From Methylobacterium planeticum (GTDB lineage: Bacteria > Pseudomonadota > Alphaproteobacteria > Rhizobiales > Beijerinckiaceae), in NCBI RefSeq assembly GCF_008806345.1, contig NZ_VZZJ01000002.1, forward strand, positions 1 through 64,000: a DNA stretch of 64,000 bases, given 5' to 3'. Position 1 is the first letter of the stretch; each line of letters opens with the position of its first letter. The position numbers and the translations under genes were made by a program. This document shows positions 7,080 to 15,590 of this stretch, in pieces. Under the pieces are notes generated by a model. That model made no database searches and was not told where the DNA came from. It saw only the letters and a program-made list of their open reading frames with translations.

Positions 7080-7664
7080 TCAGGCCCGGGCAAATGCCCC
7101 GGATTGCGACGGCCCCTCGACCCCGCCCCCATCGGCCAGGCCGATCAGCAGCAGGCCGACATGGGCTGCATTCACGATCCCGCCCGACAGCGCCATCCGG
7201 ATCGCTTCATCGCGCGGAACGAGAACCACATCGATGTCCTCCGTCGGTTCCGGGCTTGCCGAGCCCGCGGCCAAGCCCGTCGCGCGCACAAGGTGCAGGC
7301 GGTTGGCATAGCGGGCCGGATCGACGCTCAGGGTCGCGAGATGTGTGAGGCTCGTGCCGACATATCCGGTCTCCTCGCGCAACTCGCGTGCGGCAACCGC
7401 CAAGAGATCGGTCTCGCCCGGATCCATCACGCCGCCGGGCAATTCGAGGCTGTGTCCCCGGTGACCGTGCCGATACTGCCGCACCAGCACGACGCGCCCG
7501 GCCTCATCGAGCGCAACGACATGCACGAAGTCCGGAAACTCCAGCACGTAATAGGGCGCCACGGTGGCGCCCGACGCCGTCGTACAATCGTCGGCCCGTA
7601 CGCTGATCCAGCGATCGCGCAGCGCGTACAGCGATCGCTGCACCGTCCAGGACCTGTCGCGCAT
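7080..7664 (-). CDS. NUDIX hydrolase, ADP-ribose pyrophosphatase-like
   Basis: The 194-residue product is a NUDIX protein. It has a beta-rich N-terminal part (WISVRADDCTT, YYVLEFPDFVHVVAL) and the Nudix box beginning PGGVMDPGE and ending RELREETGY, about residues 85-110. The Glu residues in REETG bind magnesium. The N-terminal extension and length fit the ADP-ribose/sugar-nucleotide branch of the family, not MutT. The ATG at 7664 was chosen because related proteins begin at MRDRSW. An ATG at 7709 is also in frame, but its GAGGAG is too close. The gene is alone and convergent with the gene at 6637. Confidence 0.8.
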   Translation of the reverse strand: MRDRSWTVQRSLYALRDRWISVRADDCTTASGATVAPYYVLEFPDFVHVVALDEAGRVVLVRQYRHGHRGHSLELPGGVMDPGETDLLAVAARELREETGYVGTSLTHLATLSVDPARYANRLHLVRATGLAAGSASPEPTEDIDVVLVPRDEAIRMALSGGIVNAAHVGLLLIGLADGGGVEGPSQSGAFARA

Positions 7665-7804
7665 CGTCTCGCTTTCCGTGAACTCCGGGCGGGTCGGGTC
7701 GCCGTGCATACTCCTCGGTAGCGCCTGGGCATGCCCGAGGCCATCGGCGGTGCGGATGCCGGGACGGGGATCGTCGTTCGCCGAGACCTCAACGGAACCA
7801 GGCC

Positions 7805-8239
7805 TTACGCGGCCGAGAGCTTCGCAAGCGTCAGCGGGTCCGCCTCGCCATCGAAGTAGAGCGCCAGGGCCCTGTCGAAGATCGGCTCCTCCGGCGCGGC
7901 CCGCGCGAACAGCGTCATGGAGGATCGGAACTTCATGTCGTCCGGCGATCCGAACAGGACGCGGGCCGAGCGTCCCCGCACGTCGTTCACGGCACGCGTG
8001 CAGGTCAGCAGGCGCTCGCCGAGCAGCGAGTGACGCAGGTAGGCGCGCGCTTCCTCGAGGGAGCCGATCGCGTAGCGCTGCGCCACCGCGCTGTGGCCGA
8101 GACCGGCGACCTGCGGGAAGATGAACCACATCCAGTGGCTCGTCTTGCGCCCGTTTCGCAATTCGCCGAGGGCTTGGTCGTAGATTCCACGCTGAGCCTC
8201 GACGAACCGCTCGAGGCCACCGGGATCGTCGATCGTCAT
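7805..8239 (-). CDS. DUF1810 family protein
   Basis: The 144-residue protein matches the DUF1810 (calpastatin-like) family from end to end. It shows L-RFVEAQ at the N-terminus, then ELRNGRKTSHWMWFIFPQ, GLGHSAVAQRYAI and a C-terminal MKFRSSMTLFA. The SHWMWFIFPQ block is the family hallmark. The biochemical role of the family is unknown to me; it is cytoplasmic and single-domain. It is separated by about 140 bases from the NUDIX gene downstream on the same strand, so co-transcription is possible. Confidence 0.85.
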   Translation of the reverse strand: MTIDDPGGLERFVEAQRGIYDQALGELRNGRKTSHWMWFIFPQVAGLGHSAVAQRYAIGSLEEARAYLRHSLLGERLLTCTRAVNDVRGRSARVLFGSPDDMKFRSSMTLFARAAPEEPIFDRALALYFDGEADPLTLAKLSAA

Positions 8240-8401
8240 GATGCGCCTGCCGCGTTCCTGGCCACCGGGCCCCCTTGGTCAGAGTAAGCGCCGCGTCGAG
8301 GCGCGCAACCGGATCGTCCTCGGACCGCTCCGATCGGAACCATTCCGACGGGAGCCTGCGTTCTCGCTCGGCAGGTGCCGCGGTGAGCGCCGGAGGTCGT
8401 G

Positions 8402-8776
8402 ATGGAGGCAAAGCTCGCAGAGATCGTCAGGCGAGCGGCGTCCCTCGCGCGCCGCCGCGCGATGACCTATCCGGGTTCGATCCGAAGGGACGATCTGCCG
8501 TGGGCGGTGCTCGAGGCCTTCGATGCCGACGTGCGCGGGCATGTCGAGCGCGACCGGCGGATCGAGGATGAGCGGGACCGGGTACTGATCGCGGCCGTGA
8601 CCTTGGCCGAGACGCCACTCGAGGAGGGTCCGGACGAACTCGGAGCGGCGCGCGATCACCTGATCGAGGCCATCGATTATCTGGAACAGGCAGTGCTGCG
8701 GTTCGGGCTGGTGAACCGGAAGGCGGCGGCGCTGGGTTATGGCCTTGCCGGCCAATCCCTCACGACGAGGTCCTGA
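8402..8776 (+). CDS. 124-aa hypothetical helical protein
   Basis: GGAGG at 8391-8395 favours the ATG at 8402 over the GTG three bases before. The protein is almost all helix and charged, with many Arg, Glu and Ala residues. No signal peptide or membrane span is present. A heptad-like stretch around residues 75-110 suggests a helical bundle. I do not recognise the family. It is convergent with the GFA gene. Confidence 0.55.
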   Translation: MEAKLAEIVRRAASLARRRAMTYPGSIRRDDLPWAVLEAFDADVRGHVERDRRIEDERDRVLIAAVTLAETPLEEGPDELGAARDHLIEAIDYLEQAVLRFGLVNRKAAALGYGLAGQSLTTRS

Positions 8777-8830
8777 GCGGGGCCGCCGCATCCGGATTGG
8801 TGCGGTCGGCCGTCCCCGGAGACGCCGGTC

Positions 8831-9235
8831 TCAGCGTCCGGGCTGCCACTCGGCATTCCGGGGCAGGTCCCCATCGTCCACGAGCCACGGCACCTCGTGT
8901 GAGGTCCAGATGTGCTGTTGCGGCCGCTGGGCGGGATCGTCGTCGAGGGTCGCGACGCGCAGGAGCACATGGGCCTGCGCCGGCCGTTCCGCCATCAGGT
9001 GCGTGCCGCACTCGGAGCAGAAGCATCGACCCTTGTCGGGTGAGGAGGGGAAGGTGCGAAGCTTGTCCGCCCCGGCCGTCCAGCGGAAGTGCTCGCGCAG
9101 CACCCCGGCCGTCGTCGCGAAGGCACTCGCGTGAGCCTTGCGGCAAGTCACGCAGTGACAATGCACGATGGGCATGTCCAGCTGATCGACCTCGTAGCGG
9201 ACCGATCCGCAGAGGCAGCTTCCCGTCAATGCCAT
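8831..9235 (-). CDS. GFA (glutathione-dependent formaldehyde-activating/CENP-V) family protein
   Basis: The 134-residue protein has the full cysteine pattern of the GFA/CENP-V fold: CLCG near the start, HCHCVTCRK about 20 residues on, and CFCSECGTHL near residue 75. These bind two zinc ions in the family. The founding member Gfa from Paracoccus was linked to S-hydroxymethylglutathione formation, but most homologues have unproven functions. In a likely methylotroph a formaldehyde role is tempting, yet no methylotrophy gene is adjacent. The ATG at 9235 is preferred to the GTG two codons earlier. Confidence 0.85.
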   Translation of the reverse strand: MALTGSCLCGSVRYEVDQLDMPIVHCHCVTCRKAHASAFATTAGVLREHFRWTAGADKLRTFPSSPDKGRCFCSECGTHLMAERPAQAHVLLRVATLDDDPAQRPQQHIWTSHEVPWLVDDGDLPRNAEWQPGR

Positions 9236-9669
9236 CGGCACCCTGCTCCATCCCGGATCGTGCGCAATCTCGGATCGCCCGAACCTTGCCAGCCTCTCAA
9301 AGCCTTTCGCGCCCTCGATCCTTGGCTTGAAGCAACGCTGCGGCCGAGACAGGCGGCGGCGAAGGACTTCGGGCCTGATACGTTGGCGTCGAACATTTGA
9401 TCCCAGACTGGCGGAAAATATCTACGGCTGTGAACGCAAGAACGGGACCCTTGCGTCTGCATATTGAATAACTCACAGTTCAGAAATGCACCAGGCAACT
9501 CCCGATGGTTCGATTGCCGAGCGCGGGGCGCCGGTTCATCTGACGAGGGGTTGCTTGCGCGGTAATGGGCCGGGCTTGCCTGCGTGCAGGGCTGGCTTGT
9601 GGAATTTGACGGTGTTCGAATAGCTTCGAGCCATGCAGTGCCGACAAGAGCACTTCGAGAGGAAACGCC
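9236..9669. other. intergenic stretch before tctC
   Basis: No frame here has convincing coding character. TTGACG at 9606-9611 could be a -35 element for tctC, but no good -10 lies at the right distance. GAGAGGAAA just before 9670 is the tctC ribosome-binding site. I see nothing else. Confidence 0.4.
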
Positions 9670-10656
9670 ATGAGAGTTGCCGTGAAAGCCGCGATCGCGG
9701 CCGCGTTGCTACCTGCTGCCCCGGCTCACGCCTGGGAACCGACGAAGCCGATCGAGATCATCGTTCCCTTTCCGCCGGGCGGATCGTCCGATCAGATGGC
9801 CCGGACCATCCAGGGCGCGATCCAGAAGAACAACCTCGTCAAGCAGCCGGTCATCATCGTGAACAAGCCAGCGGCGGCCGGCGGCGAGGCGATGCTCGAT
9901 ATCCAGAAGTCCGCCGGTGACCCGCACAAGCTCATCACCACGTCGAGCGGCATCTACATGACTCCGCTCGCGACCAAGCTTCCGGTGAGCTGGAAGGATT
10001 TCACGCCGGTCGCGATGCTGGCCCAGGATGAATTCGTGCTCTGGGTCAACGCCGCGAAGCCCTACACGACCGCCAAGGATTTCCTCGAAGCGGCGAAGAC
10101 CGCGGCCCCACCCCTCAAGACCGGCGGCAACGGCTCGAAGCGCGAGGATCACCTCATCTCCGTCACCATGGAGCAGACCGCGGGCGTCAAGATCACCTAC
10201 GTTCCCTACCAGGGCGGCGGCCCCTCCTCGGTTCAGCTCGCGGGTGGGCATATCGATGCCAACATGAACAATCCCGCGGAGGAGATCGCCAATTGGCGCT
10301 CCGGCGCCGTGAAGCCGCTCTGCGTCTTCTCGCCGAAGCCGATGGTGTACACCCAGAAGGTGACGGCGGACATGGCATGGTCCGACATCCCACCCTGCCC
10401 GTCCCAGGGTCTCAACGTCACCTACCAGATGCTGCGCGGCATGTTCATGCCCGGCAAGGTCACGCCCGAGCAGCAGGCCTATTACGTCGATCTCTTCCGG
10501 AAGGTCGCCGAAACCCCGGATTGGAAGGCCTATGTCGAGCGCAACGCCCTGGTGCCCGACTTCCGGTCCGGCCAAGGCTTCGTCGACTTCCTCGTCGAGG
10601 ATGAGCGCAAGCACAAGGACCTGATGGGCAAGGCCGGCTTCATCGCGACGAACTAG
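9670..10656 (+). CDS. tctC: tripartite tricarboxylate transporter substrate-binding protein TctC
   Basis: The 328-residue protein begins with a signal peptide (VAVKAAIAAALLPAAPAHA) and continues with the Bug/TctC fold. The KPIEIIVPFPPGGSSDQMAR motif forms the ligand-binding loop, followed by VNKPAAAGGEAM, a YVPYQGGGPSSVQLAGGHIDA segment and a C-terminal two-domain closure. Such proteins capture citrate, other tricarboxylates or related carboxylic acids in the periplasm and deliver them to TctAB. It is first in a complete tctCBA operon. A stable hairpin follows the stop codon and may protect the tctC part of the mRNA. The actual substrate cannot be told from sequence. Confidence 0.9.
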   Translation: MRVAVKAAIAAALLPAAPAHAWEPTKPIEIIVPFPPGGSSDQMARTIQGAIQKNNLVKQPVIIVNKPAAAGGEAMLDIQKSAGDPHKLITTSSGIYMTPLATKLPVSWKDFTPVAMLAQDEFVLWVNAAKPYTTAKDFLEAAKTAAPPLKTGGNGSKREDHLISVTMEQTAGVKITYVPYQGGGPSSVQLAGGHIDANMNNPAEEIANWRSGAVKPLCVFSPKPMVYTQKVTADMAWSDIPPCPSQGLNVTYQMLRGMFMPGKVTPEQQAYYVDLFRKVAETPDWKAYVERNALVPDFRSGQGFVDFLVEDERKHKDLMGKAGFIATN

Positions 10657-10665
10657 GAACCCGTC

Positions 10666-10696
10666 CGACGGGCCCGGAGCAGCACCGGGCCCGTCG
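10666..10696 (+). promoter_or_regulatory. 12-bp perfect hairpin between tctC and tctB
   Basis: CGACGGGCCCGG at 10666-10677 pairs perfectly with 10685-10696 around a seven-base loop. No T-run follows, so it is not a standard terminator. In operons led by a binding protein, such structures often raise binding-protein mRNA over that of the membrane subunits. Confidence 0.65.
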
Positions 10697-10719
10697 TCCC
10701 CTCGCGCGGAAGACCTGTC

Positions 10720-11217
10720 ATGGCGGATGCTTCTCCCCCGATCTCCGAGCGCGGCGTCTCGCGCCGGCTCGTCGAAACGCTCGTGTCGCTGGCGCTGATG
10801 GGCGTCGCGGGGCTTGCCCTGTGGGATTCCTACGGACGCGGCGCGGGCTGGGACAACGGGCCGGAGAACGGCTTCTTCCCGGCTCGGGTCGCCTGGATCC
10901 TCGTCATCGCGGCCATCGCCACCCTCGTGAGCGCCTTCCGCCGCGAGGAGAGCGTCTTCGTGACCTTCGGCCAGTTGCGCCTCGTGGCCCAGGTCTTCCT
11001 GCCACTCTTCCTCTACGTGCTCGCCATCGCCTTCGTCGGCATCTACGTCGCCTCGGCCCTGTTCATGGCCCTGTTCATGGTGATGCTGGGCTCGTTTCGC
11101 TGGTGGCAAACCCTTCTCGCCGTCGTGCTGACGCCGCTGATCATCTTCTGGGTGTTCGAGCTGCAGTTCCGGGTTCCCCTGCCGAAGGGGCCGATCGAGA
11201 CCCTGCTCGGCTACTGA
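10720..11217 (+). CDS. tctB: tripartite tricarboxylate transporter small membrane subunit TctB
   Basis: The 165-residue protein has four predicted membrane spans: LVSLALMGVAGLALW, ARVAWILVIAAIATLV, FLPLFLYVLAIAFVG...ALFMALFMVML and a final one ending in FELQF. This is the usual size and layout of TctB. The second loop carries a GPENGFFP segment common in the family. It works with TctA to form the sodium- or proton-driven carrier that accepts substrate from TctC. It lies between tctC and tctA, 33 bases before the latter. Confidence 0.88.
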   Translation: MADASPPISERGVSRRLVETLVSLALMGVAGLALWDSYGRGAGWDNGPENGFFPARVAWILVIAAIATLVSAFRREESVFVTFGQLRLVAQVFLPLFLYVLAIAFVGIYVASALFMALFMVMLGSFRWWQTLLAVVLTPLIIFWVFELQFRVPLPKGPIETLLGY

Positions 11218-11250
11218 CCACACGACCGGCGGCATTGAGAGACATCGACG

Positions 11251-12777
11251 ATGGACGATCTCAACCAGCTTCTCCTCGGCTTCCAGGTCGCCCTGACGTG
11301 GCACAACGTCCTGTTCATGGTGGTGGGCGTGCTGCTCGGCATCGTGGTCGGCGTCCTTCCCGGCCTCGGGGGGCCGAACGGCGTCGCCATCCTGCTGCCG
11401 CTCACCTTCGGGATGGACCCGACCTCGGCCATCATCCTCCTGTCCTCGATCTATTGGGGCGCGCTGTTCGGCGGCGCCATCACGTCGATCCTGTTCAACA
11501 TTCCGGGGGAGGCGTGGTCCGTCGCCACGACCTTCGACGGCTACCCGATGGCGCAGCAGGGACGGGCCGGGGAAGCGCTGACCGCGGCCTTCACGGCCTC
11601 CTTCATCGGCGCGCTCTCGGGCGTGATCCTGATCACCTTCGTGGCGCCCCTCGTGGCCAAGTTCGCGCTCCGCTTCGGGCCCGCGGAGTTCTTCGGGGTC
11701 TTCTTCCTGACCTTCTGCTCCTTCATCGGCATGGGCCGCGAGAACAAGGCCAAGATCGTGGCCTCCCTCGCCCTCGGCTTCCTGCTCGCGGCGGTCGGCC
11801 TCGACACCATCTCGGGCGACCTGCGCCTGACCTTCGGCTCCAGCGAGCTGATGAAGGGCTTCGACTTCCTGGTCGTGGTGATCGGCCTGTTCGGCGTGTC
11901 GGAGATTCTGCTGACCATCGAGGAGGGCCTGCACTTCAAGGGCAAGCAGGCCGCGATGGACCTCGCCGTGGTTCTGCGCACCTGGGCCTCCCTCCCGCGC
12001 TACTGGGCCACCCTGATCCGCTCCTCGGTGGTCGGCATGTGGATGGGCGTGACGCCGGGCGGGGCGATCGCGGCCTCGTTCATGGGCTACGGACTGGCCA
12101 AGCGGTTCTCACGCAGGCCCGAGGCCTTCGGGCGCGGCGAGATCGAGGGCGTGCTCGCCCCCGAGACCGCCGCCCACGCCGCCGGAACCTCGGCCCTGCT
12201 GCCGATGCTGGCGCTCGGCATCCCGGGCTCGGCGACGGCAGCCGTCCTGCTCGGGGGCCTGATGATCTGGGGTCTCCAGCCCGGCCCGCTCCTGTTCATC
12301 GAGAAGAAGGAATTCGTCTGGGGCCTGATCGCCTCGATGTATCTCGGGAACGTCGCCGGACTGCTGATCGTGCTCGCCACCGTGCCGGTCTTCGCGGCGA
12401 TCATGCGGATCCCCTTCGCGCTGGTCGCGCCGATCATCCTCGTGGTCTGCGCCATCGGCGCCTACACGGTGGAATCCTCGCGCTTCGACATCTGGCTGAT
12501 GCTGGCCTTCGGCATCGTCGGCTACGTGTTCAAGAAGCTCGACTATCCCCTCGCGCCCCTCGTGCTCGCCCTCGTGCTCGGCGACCGCGCCGAGGATGCC
12601 TTCCGGCAGGCGCTCCTCGGATCGGGCGGGAACCTCTCGGTCTTCTTCTCGAACGGCCTGGTCTCGACGCTGATGATCCTGGCGCTGCTGCTGCTGTTCT
12701 GGGGGCCGTTGGGCGAGATTCGCAAGCTGATCTTCCGGAAGTTCGGGCTGACCCCGGCCGTGTCCACCTCGTCCTGA
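11251..12777 (+). CDS. tctA: tripartite tricarboxylate transporter large permease TctA
   Basis: The 508-residue protein has about 10-12 membrane spans and the family signature GVLPGLGGPNGVAILLPLTF near residue 40, a re-entrant loop. A second related loop, VTPGGAIAASFMGYGLAKRF, comes near residue 270, then LGIPGSATAAVLLGGL. Full length agrees with the family (about 500). It moves the carboxylate across the inner membrane using an ion gradient. It completes the tctCBA operon. No two-component regulator (tctDE) lies beside it, unlike the classic Salmonella locus. Confidence 0.9.
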   Translation: MDDLNQLLLGFQVALTWHNVLFMVVGVLLGIVVGVLPGLGGPNGVAILLPLTFGMDPTSAIILLSSIYWGALFGGAITSILFNIPGEAWSVATTFDGYPMAQQGRAGEALTAAFTASFIGALSGVILITFVAPLVAKFALRFGPAEFFGVFFLTFCSFIGMGRENKAKIVASLALGFLLAAVGLDTISGDLRLTFGSSELMKGFDFLVVVIGLFGVSEILLTIEEGLHFKGKQAAMDLAVVLRTWASLPRYWATLIRSSVVGMWMGVTPGGAIAASFMGYGLAKRFSRRPEAFGRGEIEGVLAPETAAHAAGTSALLPMLALGIPGSATAAVLLGGLMIWGLQPGPLLFIEKKEFVWGLIASMYLGNVAGLLIVLATVPVFAAIMRIPFALVAPIILVVCAIGAYTVESSRFDIWLMLAFGIVGYVFKKLDYPLAPLVLALVLGDRAEDAFRQALLGSGGNLSVFFSNGLVSTLMILALLLLFWGPLGEIRKLIFRKFGLTPAVSTSS

Positions 12778-12851
12778 GGCGCACCGCCGTGACCCCGGGG
12801 TGATCCGGGGCGAAGTCTCGCGCCCGGGATGCCGGCTTCAGGACCTCCCCA

Positions 12852-13604
12852 TCAGCCGCCGAGGACGTCGGCCTCGGCCTTGCCGACCGCCTCGGCCTGC
12901 TGGTGGGCGACCTCCTGGGCGCTCCTGCGCCGGAGCAGGCTGCCGATCGCGATGACGGCGGCGGCGCCCAGAGCCGCCATCGCATACGGGATCCCCTCCT
13001 GCACGGCCCGAGGCAGCGCCGCCACGCCGTGCTGGCGCACCAGCGGGTCCGAGGCGATCATCTCGCCCGCCACCCAGCCCAGCAGGCCGCCGCCGAACCA
13101 GATCAGCAGCGGGACGCGGTCGATCAGGCGCGTGATCAGGCTCGCGCCCACGACCAGCAGTGGCACCGACAGGGCCAGCCCGACGATGAACAGCGCGTCG
13201 TGGCCCTTGGCCGCCCCCGCCACCGCCACGACGTTGTCGAAGCTCATCACCGCATCGGCCACCACGATGGTCCAGACCGCCTTCCACAGGCTGGTGTGCT
13301 GGCGGATCTCGCCCTCGGCCTCGTCCTCGCCGCAGACCAGCTTGACCGCGATGTGCAGGAGGATGAGCCCGCCCACGACCTTGAGCAGGGGGACGGCGAG
13401 GAGGTGGGAGATCAGGATCGCGAAGAGGATGCGCAGCAGCGCCGCCGCCAGCGCACCGACGAAGATGCCGATGCGGCGCTGGCGCTCGGGCAGCCCCCGG
13501 CAGGCCAGCGCGATCACCACCGCGTTGTCGCCCGACAGGATGATGTCGATCCAGACGATCTGAAGCAGAGACAGCAGAAACGACGAGGTCAGGTACTGAT
13601 CCAA
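12852..13604 (-). CDS. TerC family integral membrane protein
   Basis: The 250-residue protein has seven or more membrane spans and two copies of the TerC signature: WIDIILSGDNAVVIALA near residue 15 and VVADAVMSFDNVVAVAGAA near residue 115. In each, the Asn-Asp pair within the membrane is thought to bind a metal ion. Homologues export manganese or supply metal to secreted enzymes. The start is the TTG at 13604, with AAGGAAG seven bases upstream; no ATG fits. An 11-bp perfect hairpin lies 20 bases before the start and may control expression. The gene is convergent with tctA. Confidence 0.85.
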   Translation of the reverse strand: MDQYLTSSFLLSLLQIVWIDIILSGDNAVVIALACRGLPERQRRIGIFVGALAAALLRILFAILISHLLAVPLLKVVGGLILLHIAVKLVCGEDEAEGEIRQHTSLWKAVWTIVVADAVMSFDNVVAVAGAAKGHDALFIVGLALSVPLLVVGASLITRLIDRVPLLIWFGGGLLGWVAGEMIASDPLVRQHGVAALPRAVQEGIPYAMAALGAAAVIAIGSLLRRRSAQEVAHQQAEAVGKAEADVLGG

Positions 13605-14264
13605 GATTGGCTTCCTTGCGGGACGCGGATCGGAATGGCGTGAGGGGAGGTCCGATCCGCGCAAGCCGTCTCGCGCGTCGGATCGTCCGGAGGGCCGGCG
13701 CCTTCTAGCCCGGGACGCGCTCCGAACCGAGTGGGTACGCGTCTCGGCCGATCCGTCGGCCCGTGTCGCGGTCCGCGATCTTCGAAATGACCGTCGCTTG
13801 GCGGAGGGCGTTCTCGTCCGCGATGCGTCAGTGATCAACGACACGCACTGAAACAGCAACCGCGCAGAAGAACATTGAGGACGAAGACAGTTCTTCAGAC
13901 AATCACATCAAAACAAAGCGCTCTCCTTGTATCGAGTGACAGCAAACCTCTCGGAACCATTGGCACGACTCGTGAACGCAATCGCGCTTAACGGCCCGTT
14001 CATGGCTAGCGCGGCACGATCGGGCAGGGGAACCGGGTCGGCAGGCTGAGCGCGCGGGGATTCCTGGCGCTGGTCCGGTTCTGGTAGGAACGTCACCGTG
14101 GTCATTCGCATACCCGTGCTCTCGTCATTCCGCGCGGAGACCGCCCCGCTCGATCACGATTTGAACGATGTCGGCAGCGGAACGCCCGCGACGCGTGCCG
14201 CTCGCCGTTCGGTGAGCGCTCCACGCGTGCCGTCCACGCCCATGACCGGGCGGGGAGGCGGCAG
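13605..14264. other. long intergenic stretch between terC and the O-antigen ligase gene
   Basis: The part next to terC holds its leader with a perfect hairpin. A 67-codon minus-strand frame at 13908-14111 starts at an ATG but has poor codon use and no recognisable content, so I do not call it. Near 14245, GGGAGG provides the ribosome-binding site for the downstream GTG start. Confidence 0.4.
13624..13661 (-). promoter_or_regulatory. 11-bp perfect inverted repeat in the terC leader
   Basis: CGCGGATCGGA at 13624-13634 pairs perfectly with 13651-13661 around a 16-base loop, 20 bases upstream of the TTG start of terC. It could be an operator or the expression platform of a metal-sensing leader. 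I could not recognise the conserved core of the yybP-ykoY manganese riboswitch here, although that riboswitch commonly precedes terC-type genes. Confidence 0.5.
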
Positions 14265-15581
14265 GTGACGCGGCCCGTGCGCGCCGAACTGATGCGGAAC
14301 CCCGTCGGCGGGACCGGAGCGTCACATCCGTGGGATACCGGCCCCTGGCGCGATATCCTGTTCCTCGGGACCTTCCTGCTGCTCTGGATCGGCGTCGAGC
14401 CCTTCACGAATCTCGGGAGCGGCGACGTCCTCGATCCGATCGGAGGCGGCCTGCTCAATCAGATCTCCACGCTGCTGCTGACGGCCGTGCTCGCCATCTT
14501 CGTGGCGCAGACCGGCACCTGGCCGGTTCTGCGTGCGGCCGCCAGTCCGCTCCTGTGCGCTACGCTCGCGTGGTTTGCGCTCTCGGCCGCCTTCTCGGTC
14601 AATGCGGAGCTCGCCGGGCGCCGGCTGATCCTCGCGGCCCTGACGATTTTCCAGGCCTGCGCCTTCCTGACGATCCCGCGGGACCTGCGCGACTTCGCGC
14701 GTCTCATCACGATCGGTGCCCTGATCGTCGTGGTGATCTGCTTTCTCGGCGTCGCGTTCCTGCCGCATCTCTCGATCCATCAGGCCAGCGACCTGCGCGA
14801 GCCTGAGCTCGCCGGCGACTGGCGCGGGGCCTTCGCCCATAAGAACGGCGCCGGCGCGGAGATGGTGATGTTCATCGCCTTCGGTCTGTTCGCCGCACGC
14901 CTGTGGAACCCGGTTGCCGGATGGAGTCTCGTCGGCTTGGCCGGGATCTTCCTGTATTTCAGCCATTCGAAGTCACCGCTCGGCCTGCTGCCGCCGGTGC
15001 TGGTGCTGCCGCTTCTCGCGGTGCGCATGCCCTTCCTCTGGGCGCGCTTCCTCCTCTTGCTGTCCCTGCCGCTGCTCTTGTGCCTCGTCACCATCGGGTC
15101 CGTCGCGATCCCGGGCGTTCGCGAAGCCCTCGATACGGTCATGTCCGATGGGTCCTTCACCGGCCGCGACGTGATCTGGCGCTTCGCGATCGACAACGCC
15201 ACCGCGCGCCCCTTCGTGGGACACGGCTTCCAGGCGTTCTGGGGAACCAGCGATCTCGTGCAGAACTGGACGCCGTTCGAGTCCTGGGGCATGCGGGCCT
15301 CGGACGCCCACAACGGCTTCCTGAACCTCAGCGTCATGACGGGCTATGTCGGCATGGCGCTGGCCACGGCCTGGATCGTCGGTCAGCCGATCGTCGACCA
15401 GATCCGCACGCGGGTCGCCGACCCGAACCTCACGCTCCTGTTCCTGCGGATCTGGTTCTTCGGCTTGTGCCTGTCCTCCTTCGAGTCGGTCCTGTTCGCG
15501 GGTGGCAGCACGCTCTGGTTCATGATGATCGCCACGATCATCGGGTTCCGCCTGCAGGCGAGCAAGCGGCTGATCCGCTGA
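14265..15581 (+). CDS. O-antigen ligase/polymerase family membrane protein
   Basis: The 438-residue protein has about ten to twelve membrane spans and one large periplasmic loop. In that loop are FTGRDVIWRFAIDNA, VGHGFQAFW and a DAHNGFLNLSVMTGYVG segment. The G-RxxxW and the AHN motif are hallmarks of the O-antigen ligase (PF04932, WaaL/ExoQ-like) family. These enzymes join or polymerise undecaprenol-linked glycans at the outer face of the inner membrane. The start is a GTG with GGGAGG upstream. No glycosyltransferases surround it, so whether it serves lipopolysaccharide or an exopolysaccharide is open. Confidence 0.8.
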   Translation: MTRPVRAELMRNPVGGTGASHPWDTGPWRDILFLGTFLLLWIGVEPFTNLGSGDVLDPIGGGLLNQISTLLLTAVLAIFVAQTGTWPVLRAAASPLLCATLAWFALSAAFSVNAELAGRRLILAALTIFQACAFLTIPRDLRDFARLITIGALIVVVICFLGVAFLPHLSIHQASDLREPELAGDWRGAFAHKNGAGAEMVMFIAFGLFAARLWNPVAGWSLVGLAGIFLYFSHSKSPLGLLPPVLVLPLLAVRMPFLWARFLLLLSLPLLLCLVTIGSVAIPGVREALDTVMSDGSFTGRDVIWRFAIDNATARPFVGHGFQAFWGTSDLVQNWTPFESWGMRASDAHNGFLNLSVMTGYVGMALATAWIVGQPIVDQIRTRVADPNLTLLFLRIWFFGLCLSSFESVLFAGGSTLWFMMIATIIGFRLQASKRLIR

Positions 15582-15590
15582 CCGGGGCGG

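Noticed and set aside
9709..11934. 741-codon antisense frame across tctCBA
   Set aside because: It runs opposite to three clear genes and is rich in His, Glu, Arg and Gly, as expected of a shadow frame in GC-rich DNA.
13908..14111. 67-codon minus-strand frame with an ATG
   Set aside because: There is no clear ribosome-binding site, the composition is poor and no known motif is present. It sits in a likely control region.
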